Assembly (NCBI RefSeq): GCF_004684085.1 | Contig: NZ_SRHZ01000046.1 | Span: 1-64,000, forward strand | Source of the DNA: Stenotrophomonas maltophilia | GTDB taxonomy: Bacteria; Pseudomonadota; Gammaproteobacteria; Xanthomonadales; Xanthomonadaceae | Direction: 5' to 3' | Length of the DNA: 64,000 bases | Shown here: piece after piece, positions 38,415 through 46,878 of the stretch | How the letters are laid out: every line of letters begins with the position of its first letter | Numbering within the stretch: the stretch's first letter is position 1 | Made by a program: the position numbers and the translations under genes | The notes under the pieces: model-generated | Seen by the model: the letters and a program-made list of their open reading frames with translations, nothing else | Told to the model about the DNA's origin: nothing | Databases searched by the model: none

Positions 38415-39172
38415 GCGTGCTGCTGAAGCTGCACGAGGTGGTGGTGCGCCGTCAGCAGCGCGAGATCCTGCATGGCATTTCGCTGACATTCGAGCCGGGC
38501 ACGGTGACCGCATTGGTTGGCCCGAACGGCGCAGGCAAGTCCACGCTGTTGGCGGTGGCTGCCGGTGACCTGCGTGCCGACGTGGGTGAGGTGAGCCTGC
38601 TGGGCAAGCCGTTGGCCAGTTACAAGGCCGGGCCACTGGCACGCGAGCGCGCGGTAATGCCGCAGGAGCACGGCGTTCGTTTCGCCTTCAGCGTAGAGGA
38701 AGTGGTGGCGATGGGGCGGTTGCCGCATCCGCCGGATCCAGTCGTGGACGACGCCCAGGTGGAGGCGGCAATCGATGCCGCCGAACTGCAGGCCCTGCGC
38801 CTGCGCGAGGTGCAGCAGCTCTCCGGTGGCGAGTCCGCCCGCACCACGTTCGCGCGGGTGCTGGCGCAGGACACGCCGCTGCTGCTGCTCGATGAGCCGA
38901 CCGCCGCGCTGGATCTGCGCCACCAGGAGCGCACCCTGCGTAGTGTGCGTGCCTGTGCCGAAGCCGGTGCGTGCGTGATCGTGGTGCTGCACGACCTCAA
39001 TCTGGCCGCCGGCTACGCCGACCGCATCGTGCTGCTGGAGCAGGGCAGGGTGGCGGCCGATGGCACGCCGCTGCAGGTGCTCACCGAAGACAACCTGCAG
39101 CGGGTTTACCAGCAGGATGTGGTGGTGCTGGAGCACCCGCGGCGCGGGGTGCCGTTGGTGGTGGTGACCTGA
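38411..39172 (+). CDS. hmuV: hemin ABC transporter ATP-binding protein
   Basis: 253 residues. Walker A GPNGAGKS starts at residue 37. The signature QQLSGGESART, Walker B LLLLDEPTAALD and the switch His in VVLHDLNLAA are all intact. It energises the permease. It is the last gene of the iron operon. No clear terminator follows. Confidence 0.95.
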   Translation: MSVLLKLHEVVVRRQQREILHGISLTFEPGTVTALVGPNGAGKSTLLAVAAGDLRADVGEVSLLGKPLASYKAGPLARERAVMPQEHGVRFAFSVEEVVAMGRLPHPPDPVVDDAQVEAAIDAAELQALRLREVQQLSGGESARTTFARVLAQDTPLLLLDEPTAALDLRHQERTLRSVRACAEAGACVIVVLHDLNLAAGYADRIVLLEQGRVAADGTPLQVLTEDNLQRVYQQDVVVLEHPRRGVPLVVVT

Positions 39173-39236
39173 GCGGACGCTCGCTTGGCTGCGCCGCGTA
39201 TCATGGTCGTTTCGCTTTTCTCAATGGACTGATGCA

Positions 39237-39986
39237 ATGATCCGTACCGTTTCTCGCGGGGTGCTGCTGACTGCGATGGCCGCTTCTGTCTGTGCCGCCA
39301 ATGCGGCCTCCACGTCCTCGGTGTCACTGATGAGCGCGTCCGAGCAGGCATCGCTGATCGAGACCCGACATTCCGCAGGCGGCGGCACGCCGGTCGCAAC
39401 GATGTCGACCCGCCACTATGCCAACGACGAGTTGTCGGTGAGCTGGGACGACCAGCAGGTGCTGGTGCTGTGCAAGGAAGCGGCGTACATGAAGATTCCC
39501 GCAGCCAAAGCGGATGCGCGTGCGCTCAGTGCGGAGCAGCGGCAGATGATCGTCTATCAGGCGGTGATGTCAGGGTTGGGCGCGATTGCAGCCGTGGCTG
39601 AGGCGGCGGGTGATTCGGTGGTGGTGGCTGACGACGGCAGCGAGCTGCGCAGCACGGGCGAAAGCAACTGGGCCTACGGCGTGGAGCGTTATGACGTCAC
39701 CACCCAGCGCATGGTTGATGGCGTATTGCGGGTTCGGGCGCTCAAGGCCGAGACCGTGAACAATGCGAAGCCTGCATCGCCGGAAGACATGTTCAGTACC
39801 GAGGATGATCAGGCGGCGCGCCTGTCCGAGCTGGCGCCAGTGGGGAGTTGGACCGAGGTACTGATCCATGGTGGCCCACGGCTGCCGCACATGGACCGGG
39901 CGACGTCGCTGAAGGGGTGGATCTCGATGGGGGATGACCAGGCTGCAACGGTGGCGGAGGCGCGCACGCTGCATGGATGCAAGTAA
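39237..39986 (+). CDS. exported hypothetical protein
   Basis: 249 residues with a signal peptide (about 1-23, ending AANAA). Three cysteines lie in the precursor, two of them in the mature part, including a C-terminal one (HGCK). No catalytic motif or repeat was recognised. A TATCAT and weak purine stretch precede the ATG. It is unrelated in sequence to the iron operon before it and may be independently expressed. Confidence 0.6.
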   Translation: MIRTVSRGVLLTAMAASVCAANAASTSSVSLMSASEQASLIETRHSAGGGTPVATMSTRHYANDELSVSWDDQQVLVLCKEAAYMKIPAAKADARALSAEQRQMIVYQAVMSGLGAIAAVAEAAGDSVVVADDGSELRSTGESNWAYGVERYDVTTQRMVDGVLRVRALKAETVNNAKPASPEDMFSTEDDQAARLSELAPVGSWTEVLIHGGPRLPHMDRATSLKGWISMGDDQAATVAEARTLHGCK

Positions 39987-40005
39987 GGCACCGGGCACTC
40001 AATAC

Positions 40006-40030
40006 AGCCACCCGTGGGGTGGCTCTACTG
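40006..40030. repeat. short CACCCGTGGGGTGGCTCTAC palindrome
   Basis: A CCACCCGTGGGGTGG core followed by CTCTAC. It resembles a degraded SMAG unit at the left end of the roughly 430-bp gap before the EF-G paralogue. Confidence 0.5.
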
Positions 40031-40067
40031 TGGTGCGCATCGTTCCATTTATGTGTGCAATATTCAC

Positions 40068-40095
40068 TTGCGCGCCAGACTGGCAGGTCTAGAAT
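40068..40095 (+). promoter_or_regulatory. candidate sigma-70 promoter of the structured leader
   Basis: TTGCGC (-35), a 16-nt spacer and TAGAAT (-10). A start near 40101 would produce the structured RNA that ends at the intrinsic terminator. Confidence 0.5.
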
Positions 40096-40102
40096 GCGCC
40101 CC

Positions 40103-40192
40103 ATGAACCGGATGCCGCTCCTGAAGTTTTTCACCCTGACCCGCGCAAGCGCGGAACGGGCGTGTCTGCCTGGAGCCCCACGAGGCCGTTGA
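40103..40192 (+). CDS. possible 29-residue leader peptide
   Basis: It begins MNRMPLLKFFTLTRASAERA and ends with an Arg-rich tail. It starts a few nt after the predicted transcription start, without a Shine-Dalgarno sequence, and its stop falls in the loop of the GGCCGT/ACGGCC hairpin, before the terminator. It could be a real attenuation peptide or chance. Confidence 0.3.
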   Translation: MNRMPLLKFFTLTRASAERACLPGAPRGR

Positions 40193-40216
40193 GACGGCCA
40201 TCGCTGGACCTTCGAC

Positions 40217-40247
40217 AGAGCGCCCTCCGGGGCGCTCTTTTCGTTTC
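40217..40247 (+). terminator. intrinsic terminator in leader
   Basis: A 9-bp stem AGAGCGCCC/GGGCGCTCT with a TCCG loop, followed by TTTCGTTTC. Confidence 0.85.
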
Positions 40248-40258
40248 TGATTTCCCGC

Positions 40259-40283
40259 AAGTCGACTGACAGTCGACTCTACC
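40259..40283. repeat. SMAG-like palindrome
   Basis: AGTCGACTGACAGTCGACTCTACC, a GTAG-tagged unit in reverse orientation between the terminator and the second leader peptide. Confidence 0.55.
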
Positions 40284-40320
40284 CAATCGACTCCACCCAG
40301 TACCCCAAGGAGAACGTGCC

Positions 40321-40350
40321 ATGCACCAGATCGCCGAGACCGAACGCTAG
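40321..40350 (+). CDS. 9-residue leader peptide MHQIAETER
   Basis: ATG 8 nt after a strong AAGGAG, nine codons, TAG stop. The stop abuts the first base of hairpin A. Such a good ribosome-binding site on so short a frame, followed by alternative hairpins and then the EF-G gene, is the layout of translational attenuation. It is too short for routine gene calling. There is no known stalling motif in the peptide. Confidence 0.6.
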   Translation: MHQIAETER

Positions 40351-40396
40351 CCGCGCACCCTGTCGCCAACCGGGGTGCGCGGCCCCCGAAGTTGGC
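40351..40396 (+). promoter_or_regulatory. two mutually exclusive hairpins before EF-G paralogue
   Basis: Hairpin A (40351-40382) pairs CCGCGCACCC with GGGTGCGCGG, 10 bp, loop 12. Hairpin B (40365-40396) pairs GCCAAC and CGGGG with CCCCG and GTTGGC, with a 2-nt bulge. They share 40371-40382 and cannot coexist. B ends 5 nt before the AGGAA ribosome-binding site of the gene, so B could hinder initiation and A could relieve it. Confidence 0.6.
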
Positions 40397-40414
40397 TTTG
40401 CAGGAACCTTTCTC

Positions 40415-42451
40415 ATGAATACCCAAGTCCTTTCCCGTCGTCGCAACCTTGGCATCATTGCCCACATCGACGCCGGCAAAACCACGCTGACCGAACGCCT
40501 GCTGTGGAAAAGCGGCGAAATCCACCGCGTCGGCGAAGTGCACGACGGCAATGCGACCACCGATTTCTCAGCGATCGAGCGCGAGCGTGGCATCACCATC
40601 GGCGCTGCCGCCGTACAGGCGCAGTGGGCGCCGCGTGACCTGCCGCCGCATCGGCTGACCCTGATCGACACCCCTGGCCACATCGACTTCGCCATCGAAG
40701 TCGAGCGTTCACTGCGCGTGCTCGACGGCGCCGTGGCCGTGTTCTCGGCCGTGGACGGCGTGCAGCCGCAGTCCGAGACCGTGTGGCGTCAGGCGCGTCG
40801 CCATCGCGTGCCGCTGATTGCCTTCGTCAACAAGATGGACCGCGTCGGCGCCTCGTTCGAGCGCGTGCTTGAGCAGTTGCAGGACAAGCTGCAGGCCCGA
40901 CCTTGGGCGCTGGGCGTGCCATTGGGCAGCGAAAGCGACTTCAATGGTTGGGTCGATCTGGTCGACGAGCGGGTGCTGCAGTGGCGCGATGGTGCCGTAG
41001 CGACGGTCACTCCGTGGGATGAAGCCGCGCGCGCACGGTGGCAGCCGCATCGCGATGCGCTGGTCGAAGCCGTGGCCGATCATGACGAACAACTGGCCGA
41101 TGCCTGGCTGGAAGGTCGCGTGATCGATGCCGGGCAGCTGCGCGCGGCGATCCGCCGGGCGACGCTGGCAGGTGCGGGCGTGCCTGTGCTTGCCGGCGCC
41201 GCCTTCAAGGACAAGGGCATCGAAACGCTGCTGGACGCGGTGGTCGACTACCTGCCGTCGCCGCTGGATCGCCCTGCCGTCAGCGCTGAAAGCGATGAGG
41301 GCGAGGTGGTGCTGTCGCCGGATCCGGAGGGTCCGCTGGCCGGCCTGCTGTTCAAGATCACCCACCAGCAGCACGGCGCGCTGAGCTTCGTGCGGTTGTA
41401 CTCGGGCACCTTGAAGGTGGGCGACGCCGTGGCCAGTTCGCAGCATCCGCAGGGACGGCGTGTCAGCCGCCTGGTGCGGGTGCAGGCCGACCAGACCCAC
41501 GACATCGAACAGGCCGTGGCCGGTGACATCGTTGCGGTGCTGGGCTGGAAGGATGCGGTCAGCGGTGAAACGCTGAGCGGTCGTGCGCAGCCGCTGCGCC
41601 TGGAGAACATCCAGGCACAGGCGCCGGTACTGGCCTGGCGGCTGGAGCCGGCACGTGCGGCCGACCTGATCCGGATGGCGCAGGGCCTGGCCAGCCTGGC
41701 CCAGGAAGATCCCTCGTTCCGCGTCGAAACCGATCGTGACACGGCGGAGACCCTGGTCTGGGGCATGGGTGAGCTGCACCTGGAGGTGATGGTCGAGCGC
41801 CTGCGCAGCGAGTGGAAGGTTGATGTGGGCGTAGGTGCGCCGCGCGTGGCCTACCAGGAGACGCCGATGCGTGCGATGACCGGTGTCGTCGGGCGGTTGG
41901 TCAAGCAGACCGGCGGCCAGGGTCAGTTCGCGCACGTGGTGCTGGATGTGTCGCCGCGCGAGGACGGCCAGGTGGTGTTCAACGACCGCATCGTCGGTGG
42001 CGTGGTGCCGCGCAGCTTCATCAACGCGGTGGAGAAGGGCGTACGTGCTGCGCTGTCGGAAGGGCCGCAGGGTCATCCGGTGGTTGGTATCGAGGTCAGT
42101 CTTGTCGATGGCCAGACCCACGCCAAGGATTCTTCGGAGATGGCGTTCCACCGCGCGGGTGCCGAGGCGATCAAGGCGGCGCTGGTGGAAGGTGGCACGC
42201 AGCTGCTGGAGCCGGTGATGGCGGTGACGGTGCATTCGCCGTCGGCGTCGGTGGGTGATGTGGTGGGCGACCTCAACCGCCGCCATGGCCGCATTGCCCG
42301 CATCGAAGACCAGGAAGGTCGGGCTGAAGTCAGCGGGTTTGCGCCGTTGGCTCAGCTGGTGGGTTACACCACGGCACTGCGTTCGCTCAGCCAGGGACGG
42401 GCCAGCAGCGAAGCACACCTGCACGGCTACGAGCCGGTGCGCGCTGCATGA
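40415..42451 (+). CDS. elongation factor G paralogue (translational GTPase)
   Basis: 678 residues with G1 AHIDAGKTTLTE, switch I RERGITI, G3 DTPGHIDF and G4 NKMDR, then EF-G domains II-V (for example VAYQETPM and the domain IV-V region GDLNRRHGRI). It is shorter and more divergent than the main EF-G and stands alone, away from rpsL-rpsG-tuf, so it is a second, specialised factor. Relatives act in ribosome recycling or protection from ribosome-targeting stress. A leader peptide and hairpin switch directly upstream suggest it is induced when translation stalls. An intrinsic terminator follows. Confidence 0.88.
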   Translation: MNTQVLSRRRNLGIIAHIDAGKTTLTERLLWKSGEIHRVGEVHDGNATTDFSAIERERGITIGAAAVQAQWAPRDLPPHRLTLIDTPGHIDFAIEVERSLRVLDGAVAVFSAVDGVQPQSETVWRQARRHRVPLIAFVNKMDRVGASFERVLEQLQDKLQARPWALGVPLGSESDFNGWVDLVDERVLQWRDGAVATVTPWDEAARARWQPHRDALVEAVADHDEQLADAWLEGRVIDAGQLRAAIRRATLAGAGVPVLAGAAFKDKGIETLLDAVVDYLPSPLDRPAVSAESDEGEVVLSPDPEGPLAGLLFKITHQQHGALSFVRLYSGTLKVGDAVASSQHPQGRRVSRLVRVQADQTHDIEQAVAGDIVAVLGWKDAVSGETLSGRAQPLRLENIQAQAPVLAWRLEPARAADLIRMAQGLASLAQEDPSFRVETDRDTAETLVWGMGELHLEVMVERLRSEWKVDVGVGAPRVAYQETPMRAMTGVVGRLVKQTGGQGQFAHVVLDVSPREDGQVVFNDRIVGGVVPRSFINAVEKGVRAALSEGPQGHPVVGIEVSLVDGQTHAKDSSEMAFHRAGAEAIKAALVEGGTQLLEPVMAVTVHSPSASVGDVVGDLNRRHGRIARIEDQEGRAEVSGFAPLAQLVGYTTALRSLSQGRASSEAHLHGYEPVRAA

Positions 42452-42461
42452 AGGCAGTGAG

Positions 42462-42489
42462 GGGAGCCCGTTCGCGGGCTCCCTTTTTT
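42462..42489 (+). terminator. terminator of EF-G paralogue gene
   Basis: A 9-bp stem GGGAGCCCG/CGGGCTCCC with a TTCG tetraloop and a run of six T. Confidence 0.92.
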
Positions 42490-42496
42490 GTGGTCG

Positions 42497-42665
42497 AGAG
42501 CGCGTATCCACGCATGGCGTGGATCTACCGGGGCTGACGGGTCTCCGTATCCACGCATGGCGTGGATCTACCGGGTACTGGCGGGTTTCCGTGTCCATGC
42601 ATTGCGCGGGTCGGCTGCGCAACCGGGTTGCGGGCTTTGCGGTAGATCCACGCCATGCGTGGATG
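42497..42665. repeat. SMAG array
   Basis: Two near-identical ATCCACGCATGGCGTGGATCTACC units about 45 bp apart, a degraded third (TCCATGCATTGCGCGGG) and an opposite-facing GTAGATCCACGCCATGCGTGGATG. This occupies half of the 337-bp gap after the EF-G paralogue. The rest is an A+T-richer stretch that may carry the next gene's promoter. Confidence 0.75.
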
Positions 42666-42788
42666 CAGTCCTCGAGGTGCGATTTTTTGCACTGCATTGC
42701 AACAAAACTGCAGAAAAAGCTGGATTAAAGTGATGCCTCACGATAAATTGCGCACCCCCCGTTGCTCGCCGCCGCCCGCACCCCTCTC

Positions 42789-43061
42789 ATGCGTGATGAC
42801 AAAGATCCCGGAACCCTGGAGCTGACCCTGCCGCGCAAACGCGGCCGTCCGCCCAAGTTCGGTTACGCAATGAGTGACGCGCAGCGGGCCGCGCGCTATC
42901 GGGCGCGCCGGGCCGGGCAGGCCAATCACGCCGATGTACGTGCATGCAGCGACATGGTGCTGCTGGACAAGATCCGCGCTGCGGTCAGCGCCCGCGATAC
43001 CGAGCTGGCTGGCTTCCTGGTCCACGTTCTCTGGCAGCGTTACCCCCTGCAGTTGAAATAG
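42789..43061 (+). CDS. small AT-hook-like DNA-binding protein
   Basis: 90 residues from the ATG at 42789; a TTG 9 codons upstream is also in frame. An AT-hook core KRGRPPK lies at about 17-23, followed by a basic helix (SDAQRAARYRARRA) and a short C-terminal helical region. The combination suggests binding to A+T-rich DNA or a role as a small nucleoid or regulatory protein. No clear Shine-Dalgarno sequence. Confidence 0.65.
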   Translation: MRDDKDPGTLELTLPRKRGRPPKFGYAMSDAQRAARYRARRAGQANHADVRACSDMVLLDKIRAAVSARDTELAGFLVHVLWQRYPLQLK

Positions 43062-43171
43062 GCCGTCGGTGGGGTGGCCGTTGTCATCGAGCTTGTTGAT
43101 AATGCGGGATTCAGGTTGTTCCCGCTGGCGCGCCCGGGATGGCAGGCGTGCATGATCGAACGGTTCCCAAG

Positions 43172-43927
43172 ATGACCACCACCAGCGACACCACCACCGA
43201 AGCAGCGCCGAGCAGCGCCCCCCTGTTCTACACCCGTCCGGTGCCGCTGCAGGCCGATGTGCATGCCGATCTGCGCATCCTGCCGGGCAGGCTCGAATTT
43301 GCCGCTGGCAACAACGCCATTCCGCTGGTGCTGGGCGAGTTCTCGCTGGCCCTGCACCACTTCCCGATTCTGTTCGCCGGCCCGACCGCGGTGCCGATGG
43401 CCGCCGTTGGTGTGTCCGACCAGAACCTGTTCATCAAGGACGGGCTGTGGGAAGACGAGGCCTATATCCCGGCCTACCTGCGTCGCCACCCCTTCATCTT
43501 CATCGACACCGGCGCGGACAACGACTTCCTGCTGGGCATCGACGAAGCGAGCTCGCGCGTGGTCAAGGGCGGTGACGAAGGCCAGCCGCTGTTCGCCGAT
43601 GGCAAGGCCACCGAGATGGTGCAGCAGGCGCTGGAATTCTGTGGCCAGTACACCCGCGAGCACGAACAGACCCAGGCCTTCTCCAAGGCGCTGGTCGACA
43701 ACGGCCTGCTGGTCGAGCGCAACGCCACTGTGCGCACCCCGGACGGCCGCGAGTTCAACCTCAATGGCTTCCTGGTGGTGGATGTCGAGAAGTTCGTCGC
43801 TCTGCCGGACGCCACCGTGGTCGAGTGGCACCGCAGCGGCTGGCTGGCGCTGATCCATCAGCACCTGATGTCGCTGGGTCGCTTCAACGACCTGACCCGT
43901 CGCCAGGTCGAGCGCCTGGCAGCCTGA
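43172..43927 (+). CDS. SapC-family protein
   Basis: 251 residues of the SapC family, named from a Campylobacter S-layer locus. Typical segments are AVPMAAVGVSDQNLFI, LWEDEAYIPAYLRRHPFIF and the C-terminal NLNGFLVVDVEKFVALPD. Proteobacterial SapC proteins are widespread and of unknown function. The ATG at 43172 fits the family start. It is convergent with the sensor kinase gene, with only 0 bp between stops. Confidence 0.85.
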   Translation: MTTTSDTTTEAAPSSAPLFYTRPVPLQADVHADLRILPGRLEFAAGNNAIPLVLGEFSLALHHFPILFAGPTAVPMAAVGVSDQNLFIKDGLWEDEAYIPAYLRRHPFIFIDTGADNDFLLGIDEASSRVVKGGDEGQPLFADGKATEMVQQALEFCGQYTREHEQTQAFSKALVDNGLLVERNATVRTPDGREFNLNGFLVVDVEKFVALPDATVVEWHRSGWLALIHQHLMSLGRFNDLTRRQVERLAA

Positions 43928-46255
43928 TCAGGGCGTAGGCATGGCTCCCTGCGTTCGGGAGCCGTGCCAGTCCTGCAGTGCCTGCAGCAACCGCCGCGCA
44001 TCGCCCCAGTCGGGCGCGGCGTCGTGTCCCAGCTCCCAGAGGTCGGCGGCGGTCCCGGCCTGAGCCGTTGCGCCGCAGATCTGCAGCGTGCCCTGCAGGC
44101 GATGGGCGTGATGGCGCAAGGCATCCGCAACGGTGTCGGTGATCGCGCGCTCGATGGCGGCCAGTTCCGTGCCGATGTCAGCCGCATAGGCCGAATCCAT
44201 GCAATCCGCGCCTGCGAGCGGGGGTGTCTGCTGAGGTTCCGGCAGGCCCAGCACCTTCAGCAATCTCTCGATCTGCAACGGCTTGGCAAGGACTACGTCG
44301 AACCCCGCTTCGCGGCAGCGTCGCGCATGACGACGGCCTGCGCGTGCCGACAACGCAATCAGTTGCAGAGGTGTGCGCGCCTGCGCACGCAGCCTGCGGG
44401 CGAGTGCATAGCCATCCATGTCGCGAAGCCCGATGTCGAGCAGCACCGTACCGCGCGGACGTAATGCCTGTTCTTCCAACGCGCTGCCGGCGGTGGCAAG
44501 GGCAAGCACATCAGCACCCAGCCGCTCCAGCTGGGCAGCCATGAGGCGGCGGTTGAGGTCGTGGTCTTCGACCAGCAGCAGATCCAGGCCTGCAAGTGGC
44601 TGGTCCTGCAGGGACGTGTTCCCACGCCGCAGATCTGGCCTGGCAATCCGTACCGGCAGGCGCAGGGTGAAGCGGCTGCCGCGACCGTGCACGCTGTGGA
44701 CAGTCAGCTCGCCGTCCATCGAGCGCGCCAGTTCGCGCGCGATCACCAGCCCCAATCCACTGCCGCCACGCTGCTGTCCTTCATCCCCCTGCTGGAAGGG
44801 CTGGAACAGTGAGGTCGCCTGCGCAGCGGCAATGCCGATGCCGCTGTCGATCACCTCCAGCAGCAGCGCATGCGGGCGCGTTGATGGCTGCAGCCGCAGG
44901 CGCAGATCGATGCCGCCGACGTCGGTGAACTTCAGCGCATTGCCGAGCAGGTTGTCGATCACCTGGCGCAGCGCATCCGGATCCAGCAGGAGAAGCGGTA
45001 TCGGTTCTGCATCGCAGTCCAGTCTGAGCTTGAGGCCTTTCCTGCGTGCTTCCGGGCGGATCGCGTCCAGCGACTGGTTGCAGAGCTGGGTCACGTCGCA
45101 GGCTTGCAGCCGCGGCCTGAAACCGCCACTGGCAAGACGTGAGAAATCCAGTGAGCGATCCAGCAGCCTGCGCAAGGCGCGCCCGGCCGCGGTTGTCGCC
45201 GCAAGCAGTTCGCGGCGGCCTTCCGGCGATTGCGCCTGCTGCAGCGGGACGATCGAACCCAGCAGGGCCTGTGCGGCATTGCGTACTTCGTGACTGATCA
45301 TGCCGATCGCACGTGCGCGGTCACGCTCGCTGCGGCCGAAGCGACGGCGTAGCGGGTGCCAGAGCAACGGGAGCCCGGCCAGCAGCGCGATCACTGTCAG
45401 CAGCCAGGCCGGCGGTGGCGAGCGCACCCGGTCCAGCACCCGTTCGACCGATGCTGGCAGCATCTGCTGGGCCCAGAGATGCAGCAGGCTGGCGAGATCT
45501 TCCAGTGTGATGTCCTGCAGGCCCTGGTCGATGCGCTCGAGCAGGTGCCTGTCCTCGCGGCGGGCGAGCAGATGCAGGTCGGTGGAGAAGTCGCTGCTGA
45601 TCGCCTGCAGCAGCAGTTCGCCGCTGAAGTAGCGGTGGATCATCGGGCGCAGCGTCGTATCCACGCCGATCGCAGCATCCGCAGTGCCGGCAATGACCGC
45701 CGCAAGTACCGCATGTTGGTCGGGAAGGCGCAGCAGATCAATCTGTGGGTGGTGTGCATCCAGCCAGCGGGTATAGGGGCCGCCTTCAAGTACGGCCAGC
45801 GTCCGCCCTTCAAGATCGGGCAAGCCGCGGGGCAGCCATTGGCCGGGGCGTCCGGCAAGGACTGTCCTGCCACCACGGAAGGGCGTGGAGGCGACCAGGT
45901 CTGCACAGGGGAGCTGCAACGGACCAGAGCCGCGGACCACCAGCACCAGATCGGCGTCGCGATGGCATACCGCAGCCACAGAGGCGGTGATGCTGGGGTA
46001 GGGCAGATCCAGGAAATGCAGCCGGGTATGCCGCGCCACCAGACCGGTGTAGCCGTGGGCGAGGGTGGGGAGCGATGTCGCTTCTGAAAGAGCTGCAGGG
46101 ACCGGGCGCAGGAACGGGGCGGTCGCTACCCGCACCTCGCGACCTGGGCCCCAGTGTTGTGACCGGACATCTTCGGCCGATGCCGCCGGAAGCAGCAGAA
46201 GCACCAGCAGCAGGGCGAAGGATGTGCGCAGTCGCGAGCCGACCTGCCTGCTCAT
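43928..46255 (-). CDS. hybrid sensor histidine kinase, EvgS/BvgS-like
   Basis: 775 residues. A signal/anchor segment (about 12-27) is followed by a periplasmic venus-flytrap (SBP_bac_3-like) region (about 40-270), a membrane segment (284-298), HisKA with H322 in ISHEVRNA, and HATPase motifs DNLLGNALKF and GGSGLGL. A receiver has D607, and a C-terminal Hpt domain has H718 in HRLQG. This is the phosphorelay layout of EvgS/BvgS but with one flytrap domain. The ATG overlaps the regulator stop by 4 bp. Confidence 0.93.
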   Translation of the reverse strand: MSRQVGSRLRTSFALLLVLLLLPAASAEDVRSQHWGPGREVRVATAPFLRPVPAALSEATSLPTLAHGYTGLVARHTRLHFLDLPYPSITASVAAVCHRDADLVLVVRGSGPLQLPCADLVASTPFRGGRTVLAGRPGQWLPRGLPDLEGRTLAVLEGGPYTRWLDAHHPQIDLLRLPDQHAVLAAVIAGTADAAIGVDTTLRPMIHRYFSGELLLQAISSDFSTDLHLLARREDRHLLERIDQGLQDITLEDLASLLHLWAQQMLPASVERVLDRVRSPPPAWLLTVIALLAGLPLLWHPLRRRFGRSERDRARAIGMISHEVRNAAQALLGSIVPLQQAQSPEGRRELLAATTAAGRALRRLLDRSLDFSRLASGGFRPRLQACDVTQLCNQSLDAIRPEARRKGLKLRLDCDAEPIPLLLLDPDALRQVIDNLLGNALKFTDVGGIDLRLRLQPSTRPHALLLEVIDSGIGIAAAQATSLFQPFQQGDEGQQRGGSGLGLVIARELARSMDGELTVHSVHGRGSRFTLRLPVRIARPDLRRGNTSLQDQPLAGLDLLLVEDHDLNRRLMAAQLERLGADVLALATAGSALEEQALRPRGTVLLDIGLRDMDGYALARRLRAQARTPLQLIALSARAGRRHARRCREAGFDVVLAKPLQIERLLKVLGLPEPQQTPPLAGADCMDSAYAADIGTELAAIERAITDTVADALRHHAHRLQGTLQICGATAQAGTAADLWELGHDAAPDWGDARRLLQALQDWHGSRTQGAMPTP

Positions 46256-46878
46256 GAGGCGCCCGCGTGTGGCCGCATGGCGTAGATTTCGGCGTCGTTG
46301 CGCACGCCGAGCTTGCGCAGCGCGGACACCTTCTGGGTGCTGACGGTCTTGACGCTGCGGTGGCGGCGCAGCGCGATCTCGGACACGGTGAGCCCTGCAA
46401 GCACCAGCTCCAGCACCTCGCGTTCGTTGCGGCTGAGTACATTGCAATCGGCAGGAAGGATGCAGCCAGGGGGGAGGCGGTTCAGCCCTTGATGCACGCG
46501 CACAATGGCGTCGGACAGCATCGGCAGCGGCTCGGCTTTGCCGACGATGCCGCTGAGGCCGGCATTGATCAGGTGGCTGAGGTTGGTCGCAGGCGAGAGT
46601 GTGGCGAATGCCAGCAGTGGAATGCGGGGAAAGGTCGAGCGCAGCAGGGGAATCAGCGCTTCGCTGCCGCGGTCGCCGGGGCTCAGGGCCAGGTCGATGA
46701 TCGCCACATCGACCGGCAATCGATGCAGGGTGGTGATGAAATCTTCGCTGAGGGAGTGGCTGGCGGCGATGCTGAAGCGGCGATCGCGGGTGAGGTGCAG
46801 GGCGATGCCGCGACGGACGACTTCATGATCGTCCAGAAGCGCCAGGCGCAGGCGGCGCGGTGCAGGATGTCCATTCAT
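46252..46878 (-). CDS. LuxR-type response regulator, EvgA/BvgA-like
   Basis: 208 residues. The receiver has the acidic pair D16-D17 and likely phospho-acceptor D62 (AIIDLALS). A C-terminal LuxR helix-turn-helix follows (LSRNEREVLELVLAGLTVSEIALRRHRSVKTVSTQKVSALRKLG). It is the probable output of the coupled hybrid kinase. The target genes are unknown; the lipid operon ends about 200 bp upstream but runs in the same direction, so shared control is possible only through readthrough. Confidence 0.93.
   Translation of the reverse strand: MNGHPAPRRLRLALLDDHEVVRRGIALHLTRDRRFSIAASHSLSEDFITTLHRLPVDVAIIDLALSPGDRGSEALIPLLRSTFPRIPLLAFATLSPATNLSHLINAGLSGIVGKAEPLPMLSDAIVRVHQGLNRLPPGCILPADCNVLSRNEREVLELVLAGLTVSEIALRRHRSVKTVSTQKVSALRKLGVRNDAEIYAMRPHAGAS

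Larger units (their letters stand above)
40100..40247 (+). ncRNA. candidate structured small RNA or attenuator leader
   Basis: About 148 nt between the promoter and a strong terminator. Successive hairpins are visible: CCGCGC-AA-GCGCGG (40141-40154) and GGCCGT-TGAG-ACGGCC (about 40184-40199), then the terminator. It is preceded by a promoter and contains a possible 29-codon leader ORF. I do not recognise a riboswitch class. It may be a free sRNA, or it may control readthrough into the EF-G paralogue. Confidence 0.5.

Noticed and set aside
40100..40247. Assignment of the structured leader to a known riboswitch such as guanidine, fluoride or manganese
   Set aside because: None of the conserved cores of those classes could be matched; the hairpins are simple GC stems.
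40709..42697. A 662-codon open frame antisense to the EF-G paralogue
   Set aside because: Shadow of a conserved GTPase gene; no plausible ribosome-binding site or homology.
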